Source: Cyanobacterium stanieri LEGE 03274 (GTDB lineage Bacteria; Cyanobacteriota; Cyanobacteriia; Cyanobacteriales; Cyanobacteriaceae). Taken from it: DNA of 64,000 bases. Of the stretch, positions 1 through 9,666 are shown one piece after another. Numbering within the stretch: the first letter of the stretch is position 1; each line of letters opens with the position of its first letter. The notes below the pieces were generated by a model. The model saw only the letters and a program-made list of their open reading frames with translations. It was not told the origin of the DNA and searched no databases. A program made the position numbers and the translations under genes. Location: positions 1 through 64,000 of the forward strand of contig NZ_JADEWC010000003.1 in NCBI RefSeq assembly GCF_015207825.1, read 5' to 3'.

Positions 1-336
1 GCCCCAGAGTTTGATTTAGAAAATATAGACTTAGATTTAGGAGATGAAGATTTACTTTCCTTGTCCGAAACCTTAGATTTTCAATTACCTTCAGCAAAAG
101 AGCCTTTTCCCTCCCATGAAACCTTAGATTTTGACGTACCATTAGAAAATGATGATCTATTTTCCCTCAGTAATGCCCTAGATGAGATCCTAGAATTTGA
201 ATTACCTTCAGAAAATGAGGAATCATCTTTAGAAAATAAAACCATAGATTTCGATTTGCCCTCAGAAAACGATGATTTAATCTCTCTTACTAACGCCCTA
301 GACGAAACCATCGATTTCGATTTATCCCTAGCAAAC
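1..336 (+). repeat. Imperfect acidic peptide repeats inside the CheA-like gene
   Basis: At least five copies of a degenerate unit resembling ETLDFDLPSEN recur in frame, spaced by acidic stretches containing DDLxSLxNALDE. Variants read TLDFQLPS, TLDFDVPL, ILEFELPSEN, TIDFDLPSEN and TIDFDLSL. The repetition is also visible in the DNA, so it probably expanded by local duplication. It lies before the catalytic core, where Hpt and docking segments are usual. Function unknown. Confidence 0.75.
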
Positions 337-2373
337 ATTTCCCAAGAATTACCAGACTTAGAAGCCTTGGGGCAACAGATAGACGAAGCCATCGAAGATA
401 CATTTTTGGAAATTGCCGAGGATGCCCCCGAAGAAGAAAATATCCCCCTTCCCGAACCTCAAATCATCCACACTGCACCGCAAACAGGGAAAATGGTTAA
501 AGTACCCCTCGAGCAGTTAGCCAAATTTAATACCCTTTTTGGAAAACTAATTTTGGAACGAAATCGCCTTAACTTACAGCTAGGGCAAATTAAGGATTTT
601 GGGGAGTTGATGCAACGAAGGATGAGTCAATTAGAGCGCTCTAACAAGGAATTAAGAGACTGGTATGACAAGGCATCCTCGGAGGGTTGGATAAATGAGC
701 AAGATTCCACCGCCATCAAATCGTGGAATGAACAATCATTGATGAATCAGGCTACCCTAGAAGACTTTGACACCCTAGAAATGGATCGTTATAGCGATTT
801 ACACGTCATTTCCCAAGAACAAATTGAAACCATTGTACAGTTAAAAGAGGTTAGCACGGATATTAATTTTAGTATTAATGATATTAATCAATCCCTGCAA
901 GAATTAAACCACACCATGGAATCGTTACAGAAAAACGCCACTCGCATTCAGATGCGTCCTTTTGCGGATTTGGTGAGGGGTTTTCCTCGTTTTATCCGTG
1001 ATTTGGGGGTACAATTTGGCAAAAAGGTTAATTTAAAAATTGAGGGGGAAACTACTTTACTAGATCGCACTTTTATCGAATCCCTCAGCGCCCCTTTAAT
1101 GCACCTATTGCGCAACGCTTTTGATCATGGCATTGAAGATCCCCAAACCCGCCTTCAGACAAGGAAACCAGCCCAAGGTACTATCACCCTGAGCGCCCTT
1201 AACCGCGGCACAAAAATCATTATTACTATCCAAGATGATGGGGCAGGGATTTCTTTAGATAAAATTAAGCAACGACTGCTCAAAATGGGTATGGGTAAGG
1301 GAGAAATTGCCAAGATGAAACCCTCTCAGATAATGGATTATATTTTTGAACCAGGATTTTCCACCGCCTCGGAGGTGACGGAGTTATCGGGAAGGGGAGT
1401 GGGAATGGATATAGTGCGATCGAATATTGAAGAACTACAAGGGGAAATTCACGCCTATAGCACCCTAGGAGAAGGTACTACTTTTACCCTTTCTCTGCCC
1501 TTTAATTTATCTATTTTGCGGGTGATGGTGGTAGAAACCAATCAAATGGTTTTTGCTGTGCCTGTTAACAGTGTTAGGGAAATTGTGAAGGCCGAATCTA
1601 TGGATCAAAAAAAGGTGACATGGCAAAATCAATCTATTCCTGTGGTGCGTCTGGATGATTTGTTAATTTTTAATCGTCCTTGTAAACCCTTTGAAATGCC
1701 TGGTTATCCTGTTATTGATAAATCTACCCTCTTGATTGTGGGAGAAGGAATTAACTGCGGTGCAATTCACCTTGAGCGTTATTGGGGTGAACAAGAAGTT
1801 ACCATACGGCCCATTGAAACCCATCTTTCTTTACCCCCCGGGTTCATTAGTTCCCTTATTTTAGGGGATGGCAGGGTATTACCTTTAGTTGATCCTGTGG
1901 TCATTTTTCAAGAAGCCATGGATCTACAATATGATTATGAACCACGTACTCAAATGTTTGGCTCAGATTATTATAAAGGTTTTAGGGGCGATCGGGAAAA
2001 TACTATCCTCATTGTGGATGATTCCATTAACGTCCGTCGTTACCTTGCCTCTACCCTCGAAAAAGCAGGGTATCAAGTCGAACAAGCCAAGGATGGGCGA
2101 GAAGCCGTTGATAAACTACTCGCAGGAATTTCCGTACAAGGGGTTATCTGTGATATTGAAATGCCACGCCTTGATGGTTATGGAGTATTAGAAGAAATTA
2201 AGGGCCACTCTCAATTTAAATTTTTACCCATCATCATGCTTACTTCCCGCAGTAATGAAAAACACAAAAAATTAGCCTTTAATTTAGGCGCAGATGGCTA
2301 TTTTTCCAAACCTTATAATGAGGAAAATTTATTACAAACCATCGAAAAATTAGTTAAGGTTAATTATCTTTAA
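1..2373 (+). CDS. CheA-type hybrid histidine kinase with receiver domain (5' end outside window)
   Basis: The frame is open from base 1, so 790 residues are visible and the start (and any Hpt domain) lies upstream. Order seen: an acidic repeat region (about bases 1-340), a linker and dimerisation helices, a CheA HATPase with N box LLRNAFDHGIE (near 1107-1140), DDGAGIS and GRGVGMDIV, a CheW-like domain (about 1500-1900), and a C-terminal receiver (about 2000-2360) with DDS, phospho-acceptor Asp in CDIEMPRLDGY (codon 2152-2154) and Lys in FSKP. CheA-receiver fusions of this type (PilL-C-like) drive type IV pilus motility or phototaxis in cyanobacteria. The partner regulator follows at 2756. Family call is firm; the specific pathway is inferred. 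Confidence 0.9.
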   Translation, partial: APEFDLENIDLDLGDEDLLSLSETLDFQLPSAKEPFPSHETLDFDVPLENDDLFSLSNALDEILEFELPSENEESSLENKTIDFDLPSENDDLISLTNALDETIDFDLSLANISQELPDLEALGQQIDEAIEDTFLEIAEDAPEEENIPLPEPQIIHTAPQTGKMVKVPLEQLAKFNTLFGKLILERNRLNLQLGQIKDFGELMQRRMSQLERSNKELRDWYDKASSEGWINEQDSTAIKSWNEQSLMNQATLEDFDTLEMDRYSDLHVISQEQIETIVQLKEVSTDINFSINDINQSLQELNHTMESLQKNATRIQMRPFADLVRGFPRFIRDLGVQFGKKVNLKIEGETTLLDRTFIESLSAPLMHLLRNAFDHGIEDPQTRLQTRKPAQGTITLSALNRGTKIIITIQDDGAGISLDKIKQRLLKMGMGKGEIAKMKPSQIMDYIFEPGFSTASEVTELSGRGVGMDIVRSNIEELQGEIHAYSTLGEGTTFTLSLPFNLSILRVMVVETNQMVFAVPVNSVREIVKAESMDQKKVTWQNQSIPVVRLDDLLIFNRPCKPFEMPGYPVIDKSTLLIVGEGINCGAIHLERYWGEQEVTIRPIETHLSLPPGFISSLILGDGRVLPLVDPVVIFQEAMDLQYDYEPRTQMFGSDYYKGFRGDRENTILIVDDSINVRRYLASTLEKAGYQVEQAKDGREAVDKLLAGISVQGVICDIEMPRLDGYGVLEEIKGHSQFKFLPIIMLTSRSNEKHKKLAFNLGADGYFSKPYNEENLLQTIEKLVKVNYL

Positions 2374-2755
2374 GGTTTTGTTAACAAATGTTAAAAATAA
2401 CCCCATTACTTATATAAAGTTTTTATAAAGATTTAAGTATAAATTACCAAAAAAAATAGTTTAATTAAACTTAGTTTTACCAAGGTTATAATATCGATTA
2501 AACTCTAAATAAATTGGTATTTACGGTATATTTACCACTGGTTATTATCACTTAATCTTGAAAATCAAAACAAAAAAAATTGGTAATTATTCAAAGAAGT
2601 AAATATTTCTTTAATATTTATCATAAAACCATACTCTATAATAGCTAAATAAATCAGGACACAATTTAAAAATCCAGGAAAAGTAGTTAGGTTAATACCG
2701 TTGGCATAGAAATAAAGATTGTGATCGCACAAAATTACTCGAGGAGAAAAACAAG
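2374..2755. other. AT-rich intergenic leader, no gene seen
   Basis: 382 bases between the CheA-like gene and the PATAN regulator. Very AT-rich, with the short palindrome TTGTTAACAA just after the CheA stop and a GAGGAG ribosome-binding site at about 2741-2746 before the next ATG. The minus-strand reading frame here resembles no family and overlaps the next gene's start. Probably holds the promoter and leader of the 2756 gene. Confidence 0.5.
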
Positions 2756-4063
2756 ATGAATAATAAGACGCAAAAACAACCATCCACATTTAATCCCGTT
2801 AGCATTTTACAGTTTCTTTATAAAAATAAACTAACCGTCCATCTAACATTAGAATCAAATTTAGTGACGTGGAACTTGTATTATATTGATGGTGTGTTGC
2901 AATATGCAAATCATTCATTACAATCATTAGATACCCTCGAATATTATTTAAGTGCCATTAATCCTGGTGTAGCTACAAAAATTATTAATGTCCTTAAAAC
3001 AAGACAAAACATTAACACATTACAATTAATACAAATAATACATTTACTTTCTCAAAAGCAATTTATTAACGATGAAGATAAAAGTCATCTTCTCAAAAAA
3101 TTAACTGAAGATGCCCTCGAATCTTTCCTATGGTTAAACAAAGGCGAATATCATTGGGAAAAATTAAATAAAACAGAGGTATTAAACATTAAAAATGTTG
3201 TGGGAGATAACCCCATAAATATTTCTACCACGGTTAAATCTCTCCGTATTCGTCATCAACTGTGGCAAAAATTATCCCCCGTGGCAAATTCCCCTTACCA
3301 GTGCCCAGTATTTACCAGTATTAATGATGCACAAAAAAAAGTACCCCAAGGAAAGTTATCCATGAGGGTATTAACTCAATTATCAAAATTGGTAAAAGGT
3401 GATACCACTATCCGAGACATTGCCACGGCATTAAAACAAGATGAGTTAAAAATAATCGGTTTACTTGCCCCTTATATTCACCATGGCATCGTCAATGTAC
3501 AAAAGGCAAAGTATCCTTATGATAATTTACCCACGGTGTCTCCTATGGCACAAACAATGGACAACCCAACAACACCATCATCATCGCCACAACAGGCAAA
3601 TATAATGGCTCAATCCATGGGAATTAATGGTAATCATCATTTATCTAATTCTCTCCATGGTTCATCAACACAGAATAAGTCTAAAATTATTTGTATTGAT
3701 GATAGTCCGACAATGTTGGCAACGATTAAGGATTATCTACAAGGGGATTATTTTGAGGTGGTAACGGTGGAAAATCCTATGGAGTCTCTTTCTTATTTGT
3801 TTGAAAGTAAGCCAGATTTGATTTTGATGGATTTATCAATGCCAAAAATTAATGGTAATCGTCTTTCTCAAATTCTTAAAAGTAGTTCGATGTTTAAGAA
3901 TGTTCCTATTATCATTGTTAGTGGTAATCATAAAATGCTGGATGCTCAAAAGATAGAAAGCATTGGGGCAAGGGATTTTTTAGCGAAGCCTTTTTCTCAA
4001 ACACAATTGTTAAATATTGTGAATAAACATTTACAAAATAGTTATTCTGCGGTAAACAAATAG
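2756..4063 (+). CDS. PATAN (DUF4388) domain response regulator, PatA/PilG-like
   Basis: 435 aa. The N-terminus (about residues 12-110) resembles the PATAN domain of cyanobacterial PatA-type regulators; a helical middle is followed by a low-complexity linker (MAQTMDNPTTPSSSPQQAN) and a C-terminal receiver from about residue 308. The receiver has DDSP, phospho-acceptor Asp359 in LILMDLSMPKING, the S of IIIVSG and Lys in LAKPF. There is no DNA-binding domain, so output is likely by protein contact, as proposed for PatA/PilG-type proteins. A GAGGAG site precedes the ATG. It directly follows the CheA-like hybrid kinase, a probable phosphodonor. A second PATAN regulator lies at 38235. Confidence 0.88.
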   Translation: MNNKTQKQPSTFNPVSILQFLYKNKLTVHLTLESNLVTWNLYYIDGVLQYANHSLQSLDTLEYYLSAINPGVATKIINVLKTRQNINTLQLIQIIHLLSQKQFINDEDKSHLLKKLTEDALESFLWLNKGEYHWEKLNKTEVLNIKNVVGDNPINISTTVKSLRIRHQLWQKLSPVANSPYQCPVFTSINDAQKKVPQGKLSMRVLTQLSKLVKGDTTIRDIATALKQDELKIIGLLAPYIHHGIVNVQKAKYPYDNLPTVSPMAQTMDNPTTPSSSPQQANIMAQSMGINGNHHLSNSLHGSSTQNKSKIICIDDSPTMLATIKDYLQGDYFEVVTVENPMESLSYLFESKPDLILMDLSMPKINGNRLSQILKSSSMFKNVPIIIVSGNHKMLDAQKIESIGARDFLAKPFSQTQLLNIVNKHLQNSYSAVNK

Positions 4064-4089
4064 TTCTTAAAAATAAATTAGTAACAATC

Positions 4090-4833
4090 ATGAATGTAAC
4101 TTATGATATTCCCCTAGTTATTCTCTCGGCTATCATTGCGGTGGGGGCTGGTTATTTCACCATTGAGATGTCTCAGGAGATTACGTTTAATAAGGGTTTA
4201 GAGCGTTGGAGTTGGTTAATTATCAGTGCGGTGACTATGGGAATGGGTATTTGGGGAATGCACTTTATTGCGATGACGGCTTTTTCCATTGAGCCGAAAA
4301 TTAGTTATGATTTTTTGATTGTGCTGGTATCTTTGTTGGCGGCGGTGTTGGGTTGTATTCAGGGGTTATATATCATTACTCAACCTTTGGTTACTAATAA
4401 AACCATTGTGGCGGGTGCTATTAGTATGGGGGCAGCCATTGCGGGAATGCACTATATTGGTATGGCGGCCATCAGGGTGGCTGCGGATATTAGTTATGAT
4501 CCTACTTTGTTTATTTTATCAGTGTTCATTGCGATCGCAGCTTCGTTTGCGGCCATTAAAATCGTGATTGGTTTAAGGACAGGCACAAAAGATGCTTTGT
4601 ATAATATCAAAAAAGCCACTGCATCTCTAATTATGGGAATTGCGGTATTATCCATGCACTATACGGGCATGGCGGCGGCCAACTTCAGTGTTAATTATAA
4701 TTTATTGAGTCAACAAACCACTAACATTCTTGATAGTCAAATGATTGGTTTATCGGTTGCCTTTGCAGTGTTGGGGATGTTTGCGATCGTCTATACAGTA
4801 TTGATTAATTCCCACTGGAATCGATCTGTTTAA
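4090..4833 (+). CDS. MHYT-domain integral membrane sensor
   Basis: 247 aa, almost wholly hydrophobic with about seven membrane segments. The family's diagnostic motif occurs three times, as GMHFIAM, GMHYIGM and SMHYTGM, each at the end of a transmembrane helix; these Met/His residues are proposed to bind copper and sense a diatomic gas or redox state. Unlike many relatives there is no fused GGDEF, EAL or kinase output domain: the protein ends after the last helix. It begins 26 bp after the PATAN regulator and is probably co-transcribed, so it may feed the CheA/PATAN pathway. That link is inferred from position only. Confidence 0.88.
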   Translation: MNVTYDIPLVILSAIIAVGAGYFTIEMSQEITFNKGLERWSWLIISAVTMGMGIWGMHFIAMTAFSIEPKISYDFLIVLVSLLAAVLGCIQGLYIITQPLVTNKTIVAGAISMGAAIAGMHYIGMAAIRVAADISYDPTLFILSVFIAIAASFAAIKIVIGLRTGTKDALYNIKKATASLIMGIAVLSMHYTGMAAANFSVNYNLLSQQTTNILDSQMIGLSVAFAVLGMFAIVYTVLINSHWNRSV

Positions 4834-4957
4834 ATATTATAGTATAATGTATTTTCTGGACAATTATCGCTCAAAGTAGAAAAATAACAAGCCCTCGGAT
4901 AATTGCAAACAACATATTGATTGATTCTATAGAAAAGGTTTAGCTCATTACAATAGC

Positions 4958-6844
4958 ATGACAAAGCAACAAACAAGACAGTTTGACTACGTAAAAATCG
5001 GCATCGCTTCCCCCGAAAGAATTAGAGAATGGGGCGAGCGCACCTTACCCAATGGTATTGTCGTCGGTGAAGTAACAACCCCAGAAACCATTAACTATCG
5101 TACCCTTAAGCCAGAAATGGACGGGCTATTTTGTGAGAAAATTTTTGGTCCTTCCAAGGATTGGGAATGTCATTGCGGAAAATATAAAAGAGTACGCCAC
5201 AGAGGTATTGTCTGCGAACGTTGTGGGGTTGAAGTTACAGAGTCTAGGGTGCGCCGTCATCGTATGGGCTACCTAAAATTGGCCGCCCCTGTTACCCATG
5301 TATGGTACTTAAAAGGGATTCCTAGCTATTTAAGTATTCTCCTTGATATGCCCCTACGGGATGTAGAACAGGTGGTTTATTTTAACTCCTATGTGGTGCT
5401 AAACCCTGGGAATGCGAGTAATTTGAGTAATCGTCAATTGCTCAGCGAAGATCAATGGATGGAAATTGAGGAGCAAATCTACGCCGAGGACTCCGAATTA
5501 GAAGATATTGAAGTGGGCATTGGCGCTGAAGCGGTTGAACGTCTATTACAGGAGATTAATTTAGAAGAAGAAGCCGATAAACTAAGAGAAGAAATCAGCA
5601 ATAGCAAAGGGCAAAAAAGAGCAAAATTAATCAAAAGATTACGCTTAATTGATAACTTTATCGCTACGGGTTCAAAACCTGAATGGATGGTTTTAAGTGT
5701 AATTCCTGTCATTCCCCCTGATTTACGCCCCATGGTGCAGTTAGATGGTGGTCGTTTTGCTACCTCTGACCTAAATGATTTATATCGTCGTGTAATTAAC
5801 CGTAATAACCGTTTAAAACGTCTTCAAGAAATCCTTGCCCCTGAAATCATTATCCGTAACGAAAAACGGATGTTACAAGAGGCGGTGGACGCTCTAATTG
5901 ATAATGGCCGTAGAGGACGCACCGTCGTTGGTGGTAATAATCGCCCCCTCAAATCCCTTTCTGATATTATTGAGGGTAAACAGGGTCGTTTCCGTCAAAA
6001 CCTCTTGGGTAAACGGGTGGACTACTCTGGACGTTCGGTAATTGTAGTTGGTCCTAGTTTACAAATTTATCAATGCGGTTTGCCTAGGGAAATGGCGATC
6101 GAACTTTTCCAACCCTTTGTGATTAATCGTCTCATCCGTCTGGGTATTGTCAGTAATATTAAGGCGGCTAAGAAAATGATCATTAAAGGTGATCCTAGCA
6201 TCTGGAAGGTGTTAGAAGAAGTAATTACCGGACACCCTGTATTACTAAACCGCGCCCCCACCCTCCACCGTTTGGGTATTCAAGCCTTTGAGCCTGTGTT
6301 GGTGGAAGGTAGAGCCATTCAACTCCATCCCCTTGTCTGTCCTCCTTTTAACGCTGACTTTGACGGGGACCAAATGGCGGTACACGTACCCCTATCCATT
6401 GAAGCCCAGGCGGAGGCTCGTTTGTTGATGATGGCTTGTCATAACATTCTTTCCCCTGCTACTGGTAAACCTATTATTGCTCCTTCTCAGGATATGGTAT
6501 TGGGTTGTTATTATCTCACGGCGGAAAATCCTGCGGCGACTAAGGGCGCTGGGGGTTACTATGCTAACCTTGAGGATGCTTTTAGGGCCTATGAGCAAGG
6601 GTTAATTGATTTACATGCTTATGTTTGGGTTCGTTTTGATGGGGCGGTTGATGGTAGTCACCCTGATGATAAACCCGAAAAGGTTGAACAACTCGGCGAT
6701 GGTAGTTGTTGGAAGTATTATGGCGATCGCAAAGTACGGGAAACCGCTGAGGGTGAAAAAATTGCCCAATATATTCACACTACCCCCGGGCGAATTATTT
6801 ATAACAAAACTATCATTGATGCTTTAGATTTTGAAGCTGTCTAA
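4958..6844 (+). CDS. rpoC1: DNA-directed RNA polymerase subunit gamma (RpoC1)
   Basis: 628 aa, normal for cyanobacterial gamma, which is the N-terminal part of the split beta-prime subunit. The zinc-binding cysteines are C71, C73, C86 and C89 (CHCGKY, then CERCG). The catalytic magnesium-binding motif NADFDGDQM is at about residue 465, and the bridge-proximal [13 protein letters not shown] is present. No rpoB lies immediately upstream or rpoC2 downstream: the neighbours are an MHYT gene and a convergent ABC transporter, and a good terminator follows the stop. rpoC1 is thus transcribed alone here, as it is in Synechocystis 6803. Confidence 0.98.
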   Translation: MTKQQTRQFDYVKIGIASPERIREWGERTLPNGIVVGEVTTPETINYRTLKPEMDGLFCEKIFGPSKDWECHCGKYKRVRHRGIVCERCGVEVTESRVRRHRMGYLKLAAPVTHVWYLKGIPSYLSILLDMPLRDVEQVVYFNSYVVLNPGNASNLSNRQLLSEDQWMEIEEQIYAEDSELEDIEVGIGAEAVERLLQEINLEEEADKLREEISNSKGQKRAKLIKRLRLIDNFIATGSKPEWMVLSVIPVIPPDLRPMVQLDGGRFATSDLNDLYRRVINRNNRLKRLQEILAPEIIIRNEKRMLQEAVDALIDNGRRGRTVVGGNNRPLKSLSDIIEGKQGRFRQNLLGKRVDYSGRSVIVVGPSLQIYQCGLPREMAIELFQPFVINRLIRLGIVSNIKAAKKMIIKGDPSIWKVLEEVITGHPVLLNRAPTLHRLGIQAFEPVLVEGRAIQLHPLVCPPFNADFDGDQMAVHVPLSIEAQAEARLLMMACHNILSPATGKPIIAPSQDMVLGCYYLTAENPAATKGAGGYYANLEDAFRAYEQGLIDLHAYVWVRFDGAVDGSHPDDKPEKVEQLGDGSCWKYYGDRKVRETAEGEKIAQYIHTTPGRIIYNKTIIDALDFEAV

Positions 6845-6856
6845 TTGATAAACTAT

Positions 6857-6883
6857 GGGGAGGCTAATATGTCTCCCTTTTTT
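6857..6883 (+). terminator. Intrinsic terminator of rpoC1
   Basis: GGGGAG and CTCCC arms with a 10-nt loop are followed by six T residues, starting 13 bp after the rpoC1 stop. The next gene is convergent. Confidence 0.8.
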
Positions 6884-6927
6884 ATGGGAAAAAGTGTATA
6901 TTCTTTATTTTTTCACTTCTTCTGTAG

Positions 6928-9387
6928 TTAGCCATATATATCTTTTCTTCTTTGTAAAATAAACGTTATGGCAAAGTAGATAAGAGTATGCAACATTAAC
7001 ACTAACCAGTTAATGGCGAGGTTGTGCCAGGTGGAGTCATAAACCAATGATTCGGGGATTCCCGGGGCGATCGCACTGCCATCGGGTAATATAATGGGTT
7101 CAGGTATCATGGCATTAACATCAACCAATGTACCATAAGCCCCCACAGACCAACGACTAATAGTTAACCATGATAAATATTTCCCTGCATCTTCCATGGT
7201 AAATAACACCCCTGAAAAAATAATTTGTGGGATTAATAATAAGGGTAACAAACTATTAGCTTGAGTAATATTTTTTACCCCTGCAGATACCATTAAGGCA
7301 AAATTTATACTAGCAAAAATAGTCAAAAAACTGGTAATAAAAACTCCCATTGACCAAGGAATTAATTCTGAATTAGGACTTGCAAAACGGATTAAAATAG
7401 TTAAAACAATCAATAAACTTTGTAAAAATGTAACTAGCTTTAGTACCGATAATTTAGAAAATAAATAAGCAAAAATATCAAGATTTACTAACCTTTCTCG
7501 AAAATAAATATCTGCCTCTTTTACGATTTCTTGCAAAGCACCTGATAAACCGACCCAAATATTAGCACAAGTGAAAACAAATAAGACGCTAAGGGCTGTT
7601 GATGCTAACTTAGGATTATTATCTGATTCGATGGTGAAAGGCTCAATTTTGATAGCAAAACTAATTAAACTAATACCGATAGGAGCTGTCAAAAGGGATA
7701 TTAAAAGGTTTATTTTATCTCTAAAAATGATTTTGCCATACCTTTGGGTTAAGGTAATAGTTTGTTTTAATAAAGATGGTTTTACCTTTTCAGGGGTTGA
7801 TTGATAAGGGATTTTATTACCCTTTAAAGAAGTATTAGTAAAATTATAACCCGTATTATTAGCCATAGAATAAGTGGTGTGTTTTTGTGACAAATGATCT
7901 TTAATATTATCTTGATAATAGGAAGAATTTTTAAATTCTTGAGCTTTATTAATCACCGCTTCAATGGTTTCTAAATTAATATAAATATCCGCAAAATTCC
8001 CACTAGAAATATTAAAAAAGTCCATGGCTTTTTGGGGTTCACCATAATAGCAAAGATGCCCCCCTCTGCCTAAAAATACGAGGCGATCGCACATACTTAT
8101 ATTTGTAGTGGCATGGGTAACAAGAATAATGGTACGTCCTTCATCGGCTAATTTGCGTAATAATTCCATCATCTTTTTATCCAATCCAGGATCAAGCCCT
8201 GAGGTGGGTTCATCGAGGAAAAATAACTTAGGATCTGCTAATAATTCTACTCCAATGCTTACCCTTTTTAACTGACCACCACTGAGATTTTTAACCAAAA
8301 TATTCTTATAATCAACTAACTCAATTTGGTCTAACGTTTTACTGACTATTTCCCGAATATTAATATCAGGGGGTAAACGTAATTTTGCAGAATATTCGAG
8401 GGCTTCTATAACTGTTAAATCCTTATGAATAATATCTTTTTGCGGTACATAACCAATTTGATTACGATAAATATTAAAATTTTGCCGTAAGTCTTCCCCA
8501 TTAATAAATACAGCTCCCTGGGTTGTGGGTTGAATACCCAAAAGAGTACCCATTAAAGTTGATTTTCCCGCCCCACTACCTCCCACCAAAGCCACAAATT
8601 GACCAGGTTCGATGGGTAAAGATATATCATTAATAATAGTGCGATCTTTTCCTTCTTGATCTTTAACAACCCTAATCAAATTAAACGCATCTAAACGAAT
8701 ATTATCCCCTGGATCAGCGATAACTAATTTATGTCCTTGTAATACCAGACGATAAGGACCAATGGTAATTAATGAATTATGACTAATCACACAAGAGCCA
8801 TTAACTTTTTTTTCATTGACAAACACCCCATTAGCACTATAATCGGTGAGGATATAATCTCCTTTACTATTTTTCGTAATGACGGCGTGTTTTCGGGATA
8901 CCGTAGGCGCTTCTAATCGTAAATCTGCGTTTTCATCCCTACCAAGAATGATGGGTTTTTCTAATAAAGAGATAGATTGGGTTTTAGGGGGGGTAAAACC
9001 ACTATGGACTTGAGATGAATGATATTCAATAATCACCCAATCCCTTGGATTTTGACCGATTTGGATGCGATCGCCATTACTCAATAAATGACCATGAAGG
9101 GGAATTAATTTATTATTAATAAAAAGTCCATTGGAACTACGTCTTGCCCCGTTACCATCAAAAAGACGATAATTATGATTATCTTCCCGAATAAAAAGTC
9201 CCTGACAACGACTGACAATATTCCAATCATTAGGTACAACTAAATCTACCATAGTAGGGTCACGACCCAAACGATGTTCAGAGGCAGATAATTCCATTCC
9301 TGGAAGGATAATTCCCTGATTATTTAGAGTAATATAGGGATTAAGATTACTTTCAAGAACGGTATTAGAGCTAGAAGACTGGTTCAT
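6928..9387 (-). CDS. FHA-domain ABC transporter, ABCG (ABC-2) half-transporter
   Basis: 819 aa. Two FHA modules come first: about residues 28-110 (degenerate) and 145-215, the latter with LGRDENADLRL and SRKHAVI, the classic phosphothreonine-recognition signature. Next is an ABC ATPase with Walker A GGSGAGKST (about 267), signature LSGGQLKRV (about 365) and Walker B LFFLDEPTSGLD, with the downstream H-loop. The C-terminal third carries about six membrane helices of the ABC-2/ABCG type. The layout matches white/ABCG half-transporters, which dimerise. Substrate cannot be read from sequence. The FHA part implies control by, or docking to, a Ser/Thr-kinase target; no such kinase is in the window. 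Confidence 0.93.
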   Translation of the reverse strand: MNQSSSSNTVLESNLNPYITLNNQGIILPGMELSASEHRLGRDPTMVDLVVPNDWNIVSRCQGLFIREDNHNYRLFDGNGARRSSNGLFINNKLIPLHGHLLSNGDRIQIGQNPRDWVIIEYHSSQVHSGFTPPKTQSISLLEKPIILGRDENADLRLEAPTVSRKHAVITKNSKGDYILTDYSANGVFVNEKKVNGSCVISHNSLITIGPYRLVLQGHKLVIADPGDNIRLDAFNLIRVVKDQEGKDRTIINDISLPIEPGQFVALVGGSGAGKSTLMGTLLGIQPTTQGAVFINGEDLRQNFNIYRNQIGYVPQKDIIHKDLTVIEALEYSAKLRLPPDINIREIVSKTLDQIELVDYKNILVKNLSGGQLKRVSIGVELLADPKLFFLDEPTSGLDPGLDKKMMELLRKLADEGRTIILVTHATTNISMCDRLVFLGRGGHLCYYGEPQKAMDFFNISSGNFADIYINLETIEAVINKAQEFKNSSYYQDNIKDHLSQKHTTYSMANNTGYNFTNTSLKGNKIPYQSTPEKVKPSLLKQTITLTQRYGKIIFRDKINLLISLLTAPIGISLISFAIKIEPFTIESDNNPKLASTALSVLFVFTCANIWVGLSGALQEIVKEADIYFRERLVNLDIFAYLFSKLSVLKLVTFLQSLLIVLTILIRFASPNSELIPWSMGVFITSFLTIFASINFALMVSAGVKNITQANSLLPLLLIPQIIFSGVLFTMEDAGKYLSWLTISRWSVGAYGTLVDVNAMIPEPIILPDGSAIAPGIPESLVYDSTWHNLAINWLVLMLHTLIYFAITFILQRRKDIYG

Positions 9388-9615
9388 GATTGTCGTCAGA
9401 GGGAGTTATAAATCAAATAATAGCAATGAAAATTAACCAGAAGAAAATAAAATTTGATCAACTTTAAAACCAGACCATTAAATGATAAATTGCAGATATT
9501 TATCAAGAAAATTGAGGAGAAAATATAATCAGAGTGATGGGGAATAGATGAATATAGATAAAAAATGTATCTGAAAAAACTTTATTTAAGGACTAATCAC
9601 CGCTAAGATTATAAG

Positions 9616-9629
9616 GTTGTCATGACAAC
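9616..9629. promoter_or_regulatory. Perfect 14-bp palindrome upstream of ppc
   Basis: GTTGTCATGACAAC is a perfect palindrome 37 bp before the ppc start codon, in the divergent region between the FHA-ABC gene and ppc. Its size and position fit a dimeric repressor or activator site. It resembles GTA-N8-TAC (NtcA-type) only in outline (GTT-N8-AAC), so no regulator is assigned. Confidence 0.4.
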
Positions 9630-9666
9630 TAGCCCATGAATCAACATCTATAGAGAAGTAAATATT

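Noticed and set aside
2565-2789. 74-codon minus-strand frame in the gap before the PATAN regulator
   Set aside because: AT-rich composition, no family resemblance, and it overlaps the start and ribosome-binding site of the 2756 gene.
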